A model generated the notes under the pieces. That model made no database searches and was not told where the DNA came from. It was given only the letters and a program-made list of their open reading frames with translations. Positions 49,553 through 59,458 of a stretch of DNA of 64,000 nucleotides are shown here, one piece after another. How positions within the stretch are numbered: the stretch's first letter is position 1; every line of letters begins with the position of its first letter. The stretch covers positions 1-64,000 of the forward strand of contig UQAQ01000007.1 in assembly GCA_900539115.1 (NCBI GenBank), read 5' to 3'. A program made the translations under genes and the position numbers. Origin of the DNA: an uncultured Roseburia sp. Lineage in GTDB: Bacteria; Bacillota; Clostridia; Lachnospirales; Lachnospiraceae.

Positions 49553-51928
49553 CTAAAACAAAAATCCTAATGCATGTACAGCAAATGCAGCCACCCACGC
49601 AATCACACATTGTGCCACTACGGTCAAAAATGCGGCTTTATTGCTTCCCATTTCCCTTTTCACGGTAGCGACCGCCGCCACACACGGCGTATACAACAAG
49701 GTAAATACTAAGAAAACAAATGCCGTAAATGGGGTAAATAACGTATGTATCTGCGATACATCTCCTCCCAGGAGAACGGTAAGTGTCGATACCACACTTT
49801 CTTTGGCTGTAAATCCGGTAATCAATGCCGTGGAAATGCGCCAGTCGCCAAAACCAAGTGGTTTAAAAAGCGGCGCCGCAAGGCTTCCAATTATTGCCAG
49901 CAAGCTTTCGTCCGCTGACTCTGCGACATTAAGCCGAATGTCAAATGTCTGCAGAAACCATATGATGATCGATGCCAAAAAGATAATGGTAAATGCTTTT
50001 TGGATAAATCCCTTTGCCTTTTCCCAAATCAGCTGCACCACACTTTTTGCAGAGGGAAGGCGGTAATTTGGCAGTTCCATCACAAACGGCACCGGTTCGC
50101 CCTTAAATTTTGTCTTTTTCAAGATCAATGCATACAAAATGCCACATACAATTCCAAAAAGATACAGTCCGACCATCACAAGTGCTTGGTATTTTCGCGG
50201 GAAAAATGCACTGATCATCAACGTGTAAATTGGCAATTTTGCACTACAGCTCATAAATGGTGTAAGCAGGATCGTCATCTTGCGGTCACGCTCACTCGAA
50301 AGCGTACGCGTCGCCATGATAGCAGGCACCGAACAGCCAAATCCAATCAGCATCGGCACAAAACTCCGTCCTGACAATCCCGTCTTTCGCAGCAGTTTGT
50401 CCATGACAAATGCCACACGCGCCATATATCCGGTATCTTCCAAAATTGACAGAAAAAAAAACAATGTCACGATCGTCGGCAGGAAGCTAAGTACACTTCC
50501 CACGCCCTGACAGATCCCGGAAACCACCAGATCATGCACAACCGGGTTAATCCGGACTGCAGTAAGCCCTTTGTCAATCCACGAAATTACAGCATCGACA
50601 CCCAGAGCCATAAGATCTGACAGCCAGGCTCCGAGAAAATTAAATGTCATCGCAAACACCAATGCCATAATACCGATAAAGCATGGAATTGCTGTATATT
50701 TCCCTGTCAGCACACGGTCGATCATCATACTTCTGTGATGCTCTTTGCTCTCATGCGGACGCACAAGTGTCTTCTTACACAAATTTTCGATAAAGGTAAA
50801 TCGCATATTGGCAATGGCCGCTTCTCGGTCTAAACCGGTCTCTTTTTCCATCACGGCAATAATCTGCTGAAATGCCTGCTTCTTCTCATCGGAAAGCTGC
50901 ATCTCTTTTTCGATCAGATAATCATTTTCAATCATTTTTGTCGCTGCAAAACGAACCGGAAGTCCTGCTGCCTTTGCCTCGGGCTCCAGCATATGTACTG
51001 CTGCATGAATGCATCGATGCACCGCTCCGATTGGATCCTCCTCCTGCTTGCTGTCCGGACAGAAATCAATTCTTCCCGGCGGCTCCTGAAATTCCGCTAC
51101 ATGCATAGCATGGCTGATAAGTTCATCAATTCCTTCGTTTTTTGCTGCCGAAATCGGCACAACCGGAATCCCAAGAATTTCCTCTAACTCATTGACACGC
51201 GCGGATCCCCCATTGGCACGCACTTCATCCATCATATTGAGTGCAAGTACCATCGGAATTCCAAGTTCCATCAGCTGCATCGTCAAACAAAGATTTCGTT
51301 CCAGATTTGATGCATCCACAATATTAATAATACCCGTTGGTTTAGAATCCAACAAAAAATCCCTTGTCACAATTTCCTCATTGGAATAGGGGGACAGGGA
51401 ATAAATGCCCGGAAGATCTGTTACCGTCGCCTCCGGATGGTTGCGGATCGTACCGTCTTTCCGGTCTACCGTCACACCCGGAAAATTTCCGACATGCTGA
51501 TTTGCTCCGGTAAGCTGGTTAAAAAGCGTGGTTTTTCCACAATTTTGATTTCCGGCAAGGGCAAACCGAATCGGCGTTCCCTTGGGAAGTCTTCTTGCTT
51601 CATCTTCTTCTCTTTCTTTTTTTGCTTTTCCCAGTTCTCCTACTCCCGGATGAGGAACTGCCTGATATGCCCGTTCCTTTTCCGGATTGCAGCTTTCCTC
51701 CGGATGGATTCCATCAATCTCGATCTTCTGTGCTTCTTCCAAGCGAAGCGTCAGTTCGTAGCCACGAACTTTAATCTGGACCGGATCTCCCATCGGAGCA
51801 ATCTTTTGTAAGGTAATCTCTGTACCGGGTGTCAACCCCATATCAAGCAGATGATGGCGAAGTGCTCCCTCGCCTTCTACTGCCTGTATGTAGGCACATT
51901 GCCCCGGCTGTAATTCATTCATTCTCAT
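49553..51928 (-). CDS. feoB: FeoA-FeoB fusion ferrous iron transporter
   Basis: 791 residues. Residues 1-75 are an SH3-like FeoA domain (RHHLLDMGLTPGTEITLQKI). A charged linker of about 45 residues leads into the FeoB G domain with G1 GNQNCGKTTLFNQLTG, G2/G3 NFPGVTVDRKDGT and DLPGIYSLSPYSNEE, and NMMD as G4, followed by two Gate domains with about nine helices and ENLCKKTLVRP between. It imports Fe2+ under GTP control. FeoA is usually a separate gene, so the fusion is worth note. Starts six bases after the ThrH-like gene. Confidence 0.95.
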   Translation of the reverse strand: MRMNELQPGQCAYIQAVEGEGALRHHLLDMGLTPGTEITLQKIAPMGDPVQIKVRGYELTLRLEEAQKIEIDGIHPEESCNPEKERAYQAVPHPGVGELGKAKKEREEDEARRLPKGTPIRFALAGNQNCGKTTLFNQLTGANQHVGNFPGVTVDRKDGTIRNHPEATVTDLPGIYSLSPYSNEEIVTRDFLLDSKPTGIINIVDASNLERNLCLTMQLMELGIPMVLALNMMDEVRANGGSARVNELEEILGIPVVPISAAKNEGIDELISHAMHVAEFQEPPGRIDFCPDSKQEEDPIGAVHRCIHAAVHMLEPEAKAAGLPVRFAATKMIENDYLIEKEMQLSDEKKQAFQQIIAVMEKETGLDREAAIANMRFTFIENLCKKTLVRPHESKEHHRSMMIDRVLTGKYTAIPCFIGIMALVFAMTFNFLGAWLSDLMALGVDAVISWIDKGLTAVRINPVVHDLVVSGICQGVGSVLSFLPTIVTLFFFLSILEDTGYMARVAFVMDKLLRKTGLSGRSFVPMLIGFGCSVPAIMATRTLSSERDRKMTILLTPFMSCSAKLPIYTLMISAFFPRKYQALVMVGLYLFGIVCGILYALILKKTKFKGEPVPFVMELPNYRLPSAKSVVQLIWEKAKGFIQKAFTIIFLASIIIWFLQTFDIRLNVAESADESLLAIIGSLAAPLFKPLGFGDWRISTALITGFTAKESVVSTLTVLLGGDVSQIHTLFTPFTAFVFLVFTLLYTPCVAAVATVKREMGSNKAAFLTVVAQCVIAWVAAFAVHALGFLF

Positions 51929-51934
51929 TTTATT

Positions 51935-52534
51935 CTACAATACTTCCTTAATCGCATCCATCAGTTCGTCATATGTCTCATACGCCGGAAGCTGTGGATA
52001 TTCTGCCTTGATTGCATCCGTGCTCTTAAACAAAAATCCGGCTTTACTTGCAAGAATCATTCCGATATCATTGTGGCTGTCTCCACTTGCGATCGTATCG
52101 TAGCCGATGGACTGCAACGCCTTTACTGTCGTCAGTTTTGACTGTTCGCAGCGCATCTTAAATCCTGTAATTTCGCCATCTTCTGCCACAACAAGTTCAT
52201 TGCAGAATATCGTCGGATATCCTAATTTTTTCATAAGCGGTCCGGCAAACTGGGAAAATGTATCGCTGATGATGATAACCTGTGTCATGCTGCGAAGTTC
52301 ATCCAAAAACTCTTTGGCTCCCGGGATCGGATCGATCGTTGCGATGGTTTCCTGAATCTCCTTCAAGCCAAGTCCATGCTCTTTCAAAATTCCAAGTCTG
52401 AAATTCATCAATTTATCATAATCCGGTTCGTCTCTCGTCGTCTTTTTCAATTCCGGGATTCCTGTCGCCTCGCTAAATGCGATCCAGATCTCCGGTACCA
52501 AAACTCCCTCTAAGTCCAAACATACGATTTCCAT
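51935..52534 (-). CDS. thrH: ThrH-like HAD phosphatase (phosphoserine phosphatase / homoserine phosphotransferase)
   Basis: 199 residues from ATG 52534, with GGAGGTAAC before it. Start MEIVCLDLEGVLVPEIWIAF is close to ThrH of Pseudomonas, with motif I DLEGV, motif II VIIISDTFSQF, and motif IV ASGDSHNDIGM. It dephosphorylates phosphoserine and can pass the phosphate to homoserine. Together with feoB it forms one transcript, for which no functional reason is apparent. Confidence 0.9.
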   Translation of the reverse strand: MEIVCLDLEGVLVPEIWIAFSEATGIPELKKTTRDEPDYDKLMNFRLGILKEHGLGLKEIQETIATIDPIPGAKEFLDELRSMTQVIIISDTFSQFAGPLMKKLGYPTIFCNELVVAEDGEITGFKMRCEQSKLTTVKALQSIGYDTIASGDSHNDIGMILASKAGFLFKSTDAIKAEYPQLPAYETYDELMDAIKEVL

Positions 52535-52607
52535 TTTTCCGTTACCTCCGTACTTTCCTTGATTTATAACTAGTAAATCTGCCGGTTTTCCCAGCGTCAC
52601 CATCACT

Positions 52608-52636
52608 ATTATAAAATATCCCTGTCACTTTGACAA
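52608..52636 (-). promoter_or_regulatory. Sigma-A promoter of thrH-feoB
   Basis: Minus strand TTGTCA (52631-52636), 17 bases, TATAAT (52608-52613). The stretch GATATTTTATAATA recurs in the promoter at 56105-56133. It overlaps the 3' flank of the LRR gene. Confidence 0.75.
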
Positions 52637-52643
52637 GTGAATT

Positions 52644-55600
52644 TTACACCTTCACCATCAGTATTTTAGAATATACGCTGTACTTTTTCGCCTTTTTCTT
52701 TTTATCAAACGTTCTGACTTTAAAGGACAGCGTCTTATTCTTAAGAAGACATCTGAGTTTCATTTTTCCTTTGTATTTTTTAATATTATTTTCGCTCAAT
52801 GAAATACGTACAAATTTATTTTTCTTTTTCATATAAATTTCAACGTATTTTCCTTTGTATTTCTTTACGCGAAACTCCAGGTAAACATTCCTTCCGGAGC
52901 CTTTTTTGCGAACTGTGACCTCCGGCGCTGTCATCCCATTTACCGCGTATTTCTTTAGGTTCGAAAAGGCTCCGTTATCGGCTTGTATTTTGTAATAATA
53001 CGTTCGACCTGCCTTTACTTTCCTGTCTCGAAACAAGAATTTCAAAGCTGATACGCTTCCAATTTTTGTATATCTTCCTTTTTCTTTTCCCGACCGGTAA
53101 ATCTTATAAGTTTTCGTTCCGGGTACCACCTTCCACTGCAGGATAATGCTCCGATTGTCTTTAGTATGAATCCTTTTCCAGGCAGGCGGTTTTACGGATT
53201 TTCCCGGCAAATCTTGTCCGGGACTGTCATCTGCCGCCGATGTTGCAGACGGTGCAGCCGTCTGATTTACTATCCCGGTCTTCGGAATTGGTTTAACTGC
53301 CGATGAGGTACTCGGTTTGCGCGATGCCGTCGCTTTTGGCGTCGACGTTGGAGCCGCACTTGGCTTTTTGGATGATGTCGGCGACAGAGTTGGTTTCGCA
53401 GATGTCATCGCCGGCGAAGTTACTGTTGGGGTCGTGCCGGGTGTCGGAGCTGCCGGTGCCGGAGTCGGAATATCCCCTTCAACTCCCGTCATTTTATTTT
53501 TTGCTGTAAATCCTTCGCTATAAGCACAGTCTTCACAATATTGGCAGCTTACTTTCGAAGTATCATCTTCAAAAAAGACCATTTCCTGCAAATTATGCGT
53601 ATGCTCAGAAAGATCCATATACGAAAATCCTTTTGTTTCTGCAAAATCCTTCGCTTTTTCACTTTCAGAACAGATTACAAGATCATTTGTGGCACTTTCA
53701 AATACATCGTCATCCATTGCCGACAAACATTCCGAAATATACAATTTTTTCAACGACGAAAAATCGATGCCATAAAAGTAATCATCCCAAATCGATACCA
53801 CATTCGGCATCAGCAAATTTTGTAGTTTAGGTATACGTATTTTTTCTGAACCAGGATATCGTAAACACTGTAAAAGAACAAGATTCTTTACATTTGAATT
53901 TACCTCTAACATTTTTGTCAAAGTAAGATTAAAGCTACTTTGATTATTCAAAATCGTCTCCAAGCCGGAACAGTTTTGAAACAAGCAACTCCCTTCATAC
54001 CAAAACTGCTCATTAATCCACGCCCAATTTAATTTCTCACAATAAAAAAAACTGTTTGCTGCCACTGTAAGTCTTTCTCGTTCCCCCTTTGCCGGAAAAT
54101 AAACTCCCGTTATTTTAGAAAAAGCAAAGGCATAATCTTCAATCCGCTCTACCGTAGTTGGCACAAAACATGCTCCACCTCTTTGTGCCGGCCAGACAAT
54201 CAAATGTGTCAGATCCGTAGTGTACATTGCTCCATTCCACATAAGATAATAGCCATTCTTTTCATCTACCACGAGATCCTCAAGATTTTTCATTTTTCCC
54301 AGTGTATCGTTTGTGATTGTCTTTACATTTTTTCCGATATAAAGGTGCTTTATCCCACTTCCACTAAGTGCATTTTCACCAATCTGTACGTAAGTATCCG
54401 GGATTGTGAGCGACTGGAGATTGGCATTGTTTTCAAACAAAAAATCCCCCACTTTTGTCACCGAATACACGTCATTTCCTTTTTTTACATAGGCCGGAAG
54501 CTCTACTACACCATCCTCTTCTCCCTGATATACATAATCATCCCAGCCTTCCGCTCCTGCTGTCGCTGTGTGCGTCGTGTCATCCACAATATATGGAATG
54601 CCATATTTATCTTTTCCTTCTTCATCCAGCTGAACAATTTCATCTGCATCCGGTGCCGTCGTTGGAGCCAGTGTCGGGCTCTGTTCTTTGGGATATTTTG
54701 CCAATTCTTTCCATTCATATGAAGTATCTGTCCCATATCCACACTCTTCGCAATATTGTCCTGTTACTTTTATAAACTCATCCTCATAAAAAACAGTCGA
54801 AACCAATTCATGCGTATGCTCATCTATATTCTGATAAGGATATCCATTTTCCTGCGCAAACTTTGCCGCAGCACTATCGGATTTTGCACACCAGGTTGTT
54901 TTGTGATAAGGTATCTTAGAATCATAACTTCCACCTCCACCATCTTCACTTAATGTGGTAATGGATTCCGGCAGATACATTTTGGTTAAGTTCGGAGTCT
55001 GTTGTATATATTCATAAGAAAATTCTTTACAGTTGTCCGATACGATCAAATATTTAAGGTTTACATTTTCTGTATAACCGGAGATAAAAGAATTTCCATT
55101 TTCTACGATGACACTTTGGACTTTATCAAATCCAATCAAATTCCTCCCCAGATTAATGCTGTTCTCAATATAAACATTTTTTACACTATGGCAGGAACCA
55201 ATTGCAGTTCCTATCCACCGTTCCAAGTACGATAATTCACCAAGGCAAATATTCTGCAAATTCGAACATTCCTCAAGACACCACGACTCCATTCGCTTTA
55301 CATGAGACATGTCCAAAAAACGCATCGTGCAATAACTAAAGGCATATTTTTTCAAGCATTCCACCGTATCCGGAAGGTAAATTTTGTCAATCTTTGCATT
55401 TCGAAACGCATACGTTCCTATGGATTTCGTCCCATCCATGATAACAAGCGAATCCTTTTCTCCTGAGCCAAGATATGCCACCACACTCATCTCTCCCATA
55501 TCGTAGAGCACATCACCCACAAACTTAAAAAAAGGATTATTTTCATTAATATAAATTTCGCAGGAAGCAGCTAAAAATGCAGACCGATTCATATCTTTTA

Positions 55601-56039
55601 CCTTCAATCCCAGCGATAATATTTTTAATGTCGAAGTACTAAAAGCAAAATCTCCGATTGTCACAACCGTATCCGGAACAATAACTTCTTTTAAATTCAC
55701 ACCACGAAACGCCTCTTCTTCCACTTCGCGTACTACATATTCTTTTCCTTTAAACGTCACTTTTGCCGGAATTTCATAGACACCATCTACGTCCGAGAAA
55801 TCACAACTTCGATTATCGGAAGCCACTTTGGCGGTAAGATCCTGATTGTTTAATGTGTATAAAACGCCCTGTCGGTCTTTGTATTTAATGTTTAATGGTT
55901 TTGTGATATTGGATGCCGAATATTGGCTCTGCGCCGTCAGTTCTCCCTGCTGCGTCTCCGCCTGCGCACTCTCCGGTATTTGAACAAATGAAAAGATCAT
56001 AGAAATAATAAGCAATATTGCAAGTCTTTTCCGATTCAT
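52644..56039 (-). CDS. BspA-like leucine-rich repeat surface protein
   Basis: 1131 residues. Signal peptide about 1-28 ending in AQA. Two LRR_5 (BspA/TpLRR) blocks, about 50-400 and 500-850, each closed by a similar Cys-bearing segment: HTHELVSTVFYEDEF...CEECG and HTHNLQEMVFFEDDT...CEDCA. So the protein arose by internal duplication. A Thr/Pro/Ser linker (about 890-990) leads to a fibronectin type III-like domain (ILQWKVVPGTKTYKIYRSGK) and a Lys-rich C-terminus. No LPXTG motif; the basic end may hold it to the wall. Likely adhesion or matrix binding. Confidence 0.9.
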   Translation of the reverse strand: MNRKRLAILLIISMIFSFVQIPESAQAETQQGELTAQSQYSASNITKPLNIKYKDRQGVLYTLNNQDLTAKVASDNRSCDFSDVDGVYEIPAKVTFKGKEYVVREVEEEAFRGVNLKEVIVPDTVVTIGDFAFSTSTLKILSLGLKVKDMNRSAFLAASCEIYINENNPFFKFVGDVLYDMGEMSVVAYLGSGEKDSLVIMDGTKSIGTYAFRNAKIDKIYLPDTVECLKKYAFSYCTMRFLDMSHVKRMESWCLEECSNLQNICLGELSYLERWIGTAIGSCHSVKNVYIENSINLGRNLIGFDKVQSVIVENGNSFISGYTENVNLKYLIVSDNCKEFSYEYIQQTPNLTKMYLPESITTLSEDGGGGSYDSKIPYHKTTWCAKSDSAAAKFAQENGYPYQNIDEHTHELVSTVFYEDEFIKVTGQYCEECGYGTDTSYEWKELAKYPKEQSPTLAPTTAPDADEIVQLDEEGKDKYGIPYIVDDTTHTATAGAEGWDDYVYQGEEDGVVELPAYVKKGNDVYSVTKVGDFLFENNANLQSLTIPDTYVQIGENALSGSGIKHLYIGKNVKTITNDTLGKMKNLEDLVVDEKNGYYLMWNGAMYTTDLTHLIVWPAQRGGACFVPTTVERIEDYAFAFSKITGVYFPAKGERERLTVAANSFFYCEKLNWAWINEQFWYEGSCLFQNCSGLETILNNQSSFNLTLTKMLEVNSNVKNLVLLQCLRYPGSEKIRIPKLQNLLMPNVVSIWDDYFYGIDFSSLKKLYISECLSAMDDDVFESATNDLVICSESEKAKDFAETKGFSYMDLSEHTHNLQEMVFFEDDTSKVSCQYCEDCAYSEGFTAKNKMTGVEGDIPTPAPAAPTPGTTPTVTSPAMTSAKPTLSPTSSKKPSAAPTSTPKATASRKPSTSSAVKPIPKTGIVNQTAAPSATSAADDSPGQDLPGKSVKPPAWKRIHTKDNRSIILQWKVVPGTKTYKIYRSGKEKGRYTKIGSVSALKFLFRDRKVKAGRTYYYKIQADNGAFSNLKKYAVNGMTAPEVTVRKKGSGRNVYLEFRVKKYKGKYVEIYMKKKNKFVRISLSENNIKKYKGKMKLRCLLKNKTLSFKVRTFDKKKKAKKYSVYSKILMVKV

Positions 56040-56065
56040 ACTCCTCGCCTTCCTTTTTCAAAAAA

Positions 56066-56112
56066 AATAATAATCACCAGACCGGTTGTCCCAGTCTAAT
56101 GATTATTATAAA
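56066..56112. promoter_or_regulatory. Imperfect hairpin in the leader of the LRR gene
   Basis: ATAATAATCACCAGAC and GTCTAATGATTATTAT pair with one bulge on the minus strand, between the promoter at 56105-56133 and the start at 56039. It may attenuate or stabilise the message. Confidence 0.5.
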
Positions 56113-56133
56113 ATATCTATGGTGCTTTGACAA
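56105..56133 (-). promoter_or_regulatory. Sigma-A promoter of the LRR gene
   Basis: Minus strand TTGTCA (56128-56133), 17 bases, TATAAT (56105-56110). Same hexamers, spacing and GATATTTTATAATA context as the thrH-feoB promoter. Confidence 0.75.
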
Positions 56134-56214
56134 GCGAATATTGTCAGTTTATGTCGTATTTACGCATTTCTTCCAACTTACTGCGATAATATTGAAGTTG
56201 TTCTGCAACACCGA

Positions 56215-57480
56215 TCATACGTTTGCCACTATCTTCTGTTTTCCGCCGATTCCACGTTTTTTCAGCCATTTTTTGTATGCCTTCTTCTTTGCTTTTGGCA
56301 CTTTGACAACGGCTTTTTTGTGAATCTTTGCAAATGCTTTTGCACCAACTGTTTTCGCCTTTAATTTAGTGGTTTGGATCGTAACCTTTTTCAGGTTTAC
56401 GCATTTATAAAATGCTTTTGCCCCTATCTTCTCGATATCTGCTCCGATCACGACCGTTTTCAGTTTTTTATTGCCGGCAAATGCTTTTTCCGCAATTGCT
56501 GTCACTTTATAGTTCACACCATCCACTTTTACCGTCTTCGGAATTACAACCGTTTTTGCTTTCTTTTTGGCTGCACTCTTTGTCAGTTCGACTTCCGGTA
56601 TTTTTCCGGAAGTGTCGGTTACTTTGTAGGTGTCGCCTTTTTTTGACGCAATCTTCGTTCCTGCTGTCTCCGGTGCTTTGGTTTCGCCCGGTGCAATGAC
56701 GGATTTGTCGCTTGGTGCCGGGGTCGCGGCAGCTTTGTTGCCCTCTGACGGATTGGCCGAAGGGGTACTTCCCGGATTCGTGCCTGCCGGCGTAACGGAC
56801 GGACTTGCTGCCGGGGTCGCAGACGGGCTTGCCATCGGCGTTGCCGTCGGAGTCGGGGTTGGAGTGACTTTGATCGTATATATCACTTCGGCCGCTGCGT
56901 CGCCCATTGTCACAGCTGCTTTGATCGTTCCCGCGCTCGTCAGATCAGTTGTCGGTTTGCCGTCTCTCGTATAGATAATTTTCGCATCAACGTCTGTCGC
57001 TGCTTCCTTCCACGTATCGCTGTACGTCTTATTTAATACGGCTTTGTGTTCTTTTCCATCATACTCGGCATCTTCCGCCGTCAATGTCATCGTTACCGTG
57101 TGTGAAGGATCTGCTTTGCAAACCCCTGTCAGCACGTTATTTTCAGCAGTATATTTCACTTCATGAGATGGGGTATCGGACAGTTCGGTATTGGAATATG
57201 CCTTTGTACACCCCTGATAGCCGCTGTATACCGTTCCATGCGAACGATCCGGCACCGGAACCGCATCTTTTTCTGCGTCATTGTCAATGTTCTGATACCA
57301 GTACTGGCTTCCGTCCGTCACGCCCTTGTTTAACAGGCTGCACACTTCGCCGGAATCAAACTGCGTTGCTGTCTTTGCGATCTCTCCGGACTCTACTTCT
57401 GCCTGATAATACACATTTTCCAGTTTGCTCTGTGAAAATTCCTGTGCAATCGGATAGCTTGGTCCTTCTCCGCTAAATGT
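56215..57480 (-). pseudogene. 5'-truncated surface protein with Pro/Thr linker and LRR_5 end
   Basis: About 420 codons remain. They hold an Ig/MBG-like part (CKADPSHTVTMTLTAEDAEY), a repeat-rich linker (TPTPTPTATPMASPSATPA), then an LRR_5 module (KAFAGNKKLKTVVIGADIEK) with a Lys-rich end. The reading frame runs backwards into the 73-bp tandem array without an ATG, ribosome site or signal peptide; the only possible start is a GTG inside the array. The linker and LRR resemble the neighbour at 52644. It is therefore read as a gene whose 5' end was lost or replaced by repeats. Expression from an unseen start cannot be excluded. Confidence 0.6.
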
Positions 57481-57738
57481 GACATCACTTGCTTTTTCTT
57501 TTTGGGGCGGGTACTTTTGCTCTCTGACATTTGCTTGGTGGGCGCTCCGCACACGTCACAAACTTGTTTTTTCTTTTTGGCGGGTGCTTTTGTTCTCTGA
57601 CGTTTGCTTGGTGGGTGCTCCGCACACGTCACAAACTTGCTTTTTCTTTTGGGCGGGTACTTTTGCTCTCTGACGTTTGCTTGGTGGGCGCTCCGCACAC
57701 GTCACAAACTTGCTTTTTCTTTTTGGGCGGGTACTAAC
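57481..57738. repeat. 73-bp tandem array, about 3.4 units
   Basis: CTCCGC words at 57545, 57618 and 57691 define a 73-bp period. The unit includes GCTTTTTCTTTT, GGGCGGGTACTTTTG, GACGTTTGCTTGGTGGG and CTCCGCACACGTCACAAACT. Since 73 is not divisible by three, frames such as the one coding CDVCG are short artefacts. It joins the truncated gene directly. Confidence 0.9.
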
Positions 57739-57744
57739 GATTCT

Positions 57745-57997
57745 CCGGTCATGCCTACTCCCACAAATCCCCCTCTGGCATGACACATCTCGCCTTCCCG
57801 CTCATGCCTACTCCGCAAATTCCCTTTCCGGCATGACTCATCTCGCCTTCCCGGTCATGCCTACTCCCACAAATCCCCCTCTGGCATGACTCATCTCGCC
57901 TTCCCGGTCATGCCTTTCCCCCAAAATCCCCCTCTGGCATGACTCATCTCGCCTTCCCGCTCATGCCTTTCCCGCAAATTCCCTTTCCGGCATGACC
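57745..57997. repeat. 53-bp tandem hairpin array, about five units
   Basis: TCATGCC cores recur at about 57749, 57802, 57855, 57908 and 57961, a strict 53 bp. Each unit pairs TCATGCC with GGCATGA around 22 or 23 nt, followed by CATCTCGCCTTCCC. Loops alternate between CTACTCC and TTTCCC types. Confidence 0.9.
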
Positions 57998-58046
57998 CAC
58001 CTTCTCACCACGCATATCTCGCATAACCGCTCCCTCCTCACCACGC

Positions 58047-58080
58047 AAAAACCGAGTCCGACGCTCCGCGCCGGACTCGG
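58047..58080 (-). terminator. Terminator of the aminotransferase-dehydrogenase transcript
   Basis: CCGAGTCCG (58052-58060) pairs with CGGACTCGG (58072-58080), followed on the minus strand by TTTTT. 67 bp after the stop. Confidence 0.85.
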
Positions 58081-58146
58081 TCCCAGGCTCCCCTAACTCC
58101 CCACTTTTCCCAAACTCCCCCAATCCCCATTTCCTACCTTATCCTC

Positions 58147-59430
58147 TCAGCCTGCTTCCACTTCGCAGATTGCTTTTTCCAAAATTTGTAATCCTTCGTC
58201 AATTTCCTCTTTCTTGACATTGAGCGGCGTGGCAAACCGCATTCCGTTTCCGTAAACTCCGCAGTTCAGAGTGAGCATGTGGCGTTTCAGACAGCCTGCC
58301 TTGACGGCGGTCCAAAGATCCGGCGCCGGGCTTCCGTCCTCATGCGAGAATTCAATCGCAACCATCAACCCAAGACCACGGACATCCGAGATACAGTTGT
58401 GGCGGCTCTGCATTTCACAAAGTTTCTCTTTCAGATAAGCACCCATCTCGTTTACATTTTTCAAGAGACTGCCGTCCTCGAAAGCATCCATCACTGCATT
58501 GCCGGCGGCAGCAGCACATGGATTTCCGCCAAAGGTCGTTCCGTGGGTTCCGATCGGCCATTTGTCCATGATCTCCGGTGTCGAGACAACCGCACTCATC
58601 GGCAGACCGCCGGCGATGGCTTTTCCGACCGTCATAATGTCCGGCACAACATCAAAATGCTCGCTCGCCCACATTTTTCCGGTTCTTCCATAGCCACACT
58701 GAATTTCGTCGAAGATCAGGAGAATACCATGTTCGTCACATATTTTGCGGACTTCCTGCACAAATTTTTTGCTCGGAACGACGTAGCCGCCCTCGCCCAT
58801 AACCGGTTCCATATAGATGCACGCCACGTCTTCCGGATCTACGATGTAACGTAACAATTTTTTCAATTCAAACAGTGCGTAGTCTGTTCGTTCCTCTTCG
58901 CCAAGTCCCGGCGGGCACAGATCCTTTCCCGGATACGGGGCAAAATACACATTTCCCATGAGCGGATTGTAATGCCTGCGGTATTTGGAATTGGATCCGG
59001 TGATTGCGGTTGCGCCGACTGTTCGTCCATGGAAGGAACCCATGAAAGCGATCACCGCACTTCTCGCGCTGTAAGACATTGCCAGTTTGAGGGCGCTGTC
59101 TGTAGCTTCCGCGCCGCCATTACTGAAAAAGATGGAACTCAATTTGCCCGGTGCTTTTTCGGAAAGCCGCTTTGCGAGTGTCAATGTAGACTCGTAGTTT
59201 ACGAGGTTAAACGACGCATTGACAAGATTTCCCGCCTGCTCCTGAATGGCCTTCACGACGGTCGGGTAGTTGTGCCCCAATGCATTGACGGCAATTCCCT
59301 GTACAAAGTCGAGGTAGCGGTCGCCCTTAACATCGGTGAGATAGCACCCGGAGGCACTTTTTGCCACCAAATTCGTCTGCTTATAAAAAACGGGACTCAA
59401 ATACTGTTTGTAATCTTCAAATTTAATCAT
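58147..59430 (-). CDS. Class III aminotransferase (4-aminobutyrate/ornithine type)
   Basis: 427 residues. GIAVNALGHNYPTVVKAIQE, the PLP-contacting FSNGGAEATDSALKLA, LIFDEIQCGYGRTGKMWA and the Lys motif TVGKAIAGGLPMSAVV are class III hallmarks. Members act on GABA, ornithine, acetylornithine or putrescine with 2-oxoglutarate or pyruvate. Next to an iron-type alcohol dehydrogenase, GABA to succinate semialdehyde, then reduction to 4-hydroxybutyrate, is an attractive reading but not proven. It follows the dehydrogenase by 28 bases. Confidence 0.9.
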   Translation of the reverse strand: MIKFEDYKQYLSPVFYKQTNLVAKSASGCYLTDVKGDRYLDFVQGIAVNALGHNYPTVVKAIQEQAGNLVNASFNLVNYESTLTLAKRLSEKAPGKLSSIFFSNGGAEATDSALKLAMSYSARSAVIAFMGSFHGRTVGATAITGSNSKYRRHYNPLMGNVYFAPYPGKDLCPPGLGEEERTDYALFELKKLLRYIVDPEDVACIYMEPVMGEGGYVVPSKKFVQEVRKICDEHGILLIFDEIQCGYGRTGKMWASEHFDVVPDIMTVGKAIAGGLPMSAVVSTPEIMDKWPIGTHGTTFGGNPCAAAAGNAVMDAFEDGSLLKNVNEMGAYLKEKLCEMQSRHNCISDVRGLGLMVAIEFSHEDGSPAPDLWTAVKAGCLKRHMLTLNCGVYGNGMRFATPLNVKKEEIDEGLQILEKAICEVEAG

Positions 59431-59458
59431 AATAAAACCTCCATTCTAGTGTAACTGA

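Noticed and set aside
57393..57786. Frames with repeated CDVCGAPTK segments that look like zinc-finger repeats
   Set aside because: The 73-bp period is not divisible by three, so the segments appear in different frames; they are by-products of the tandem array.
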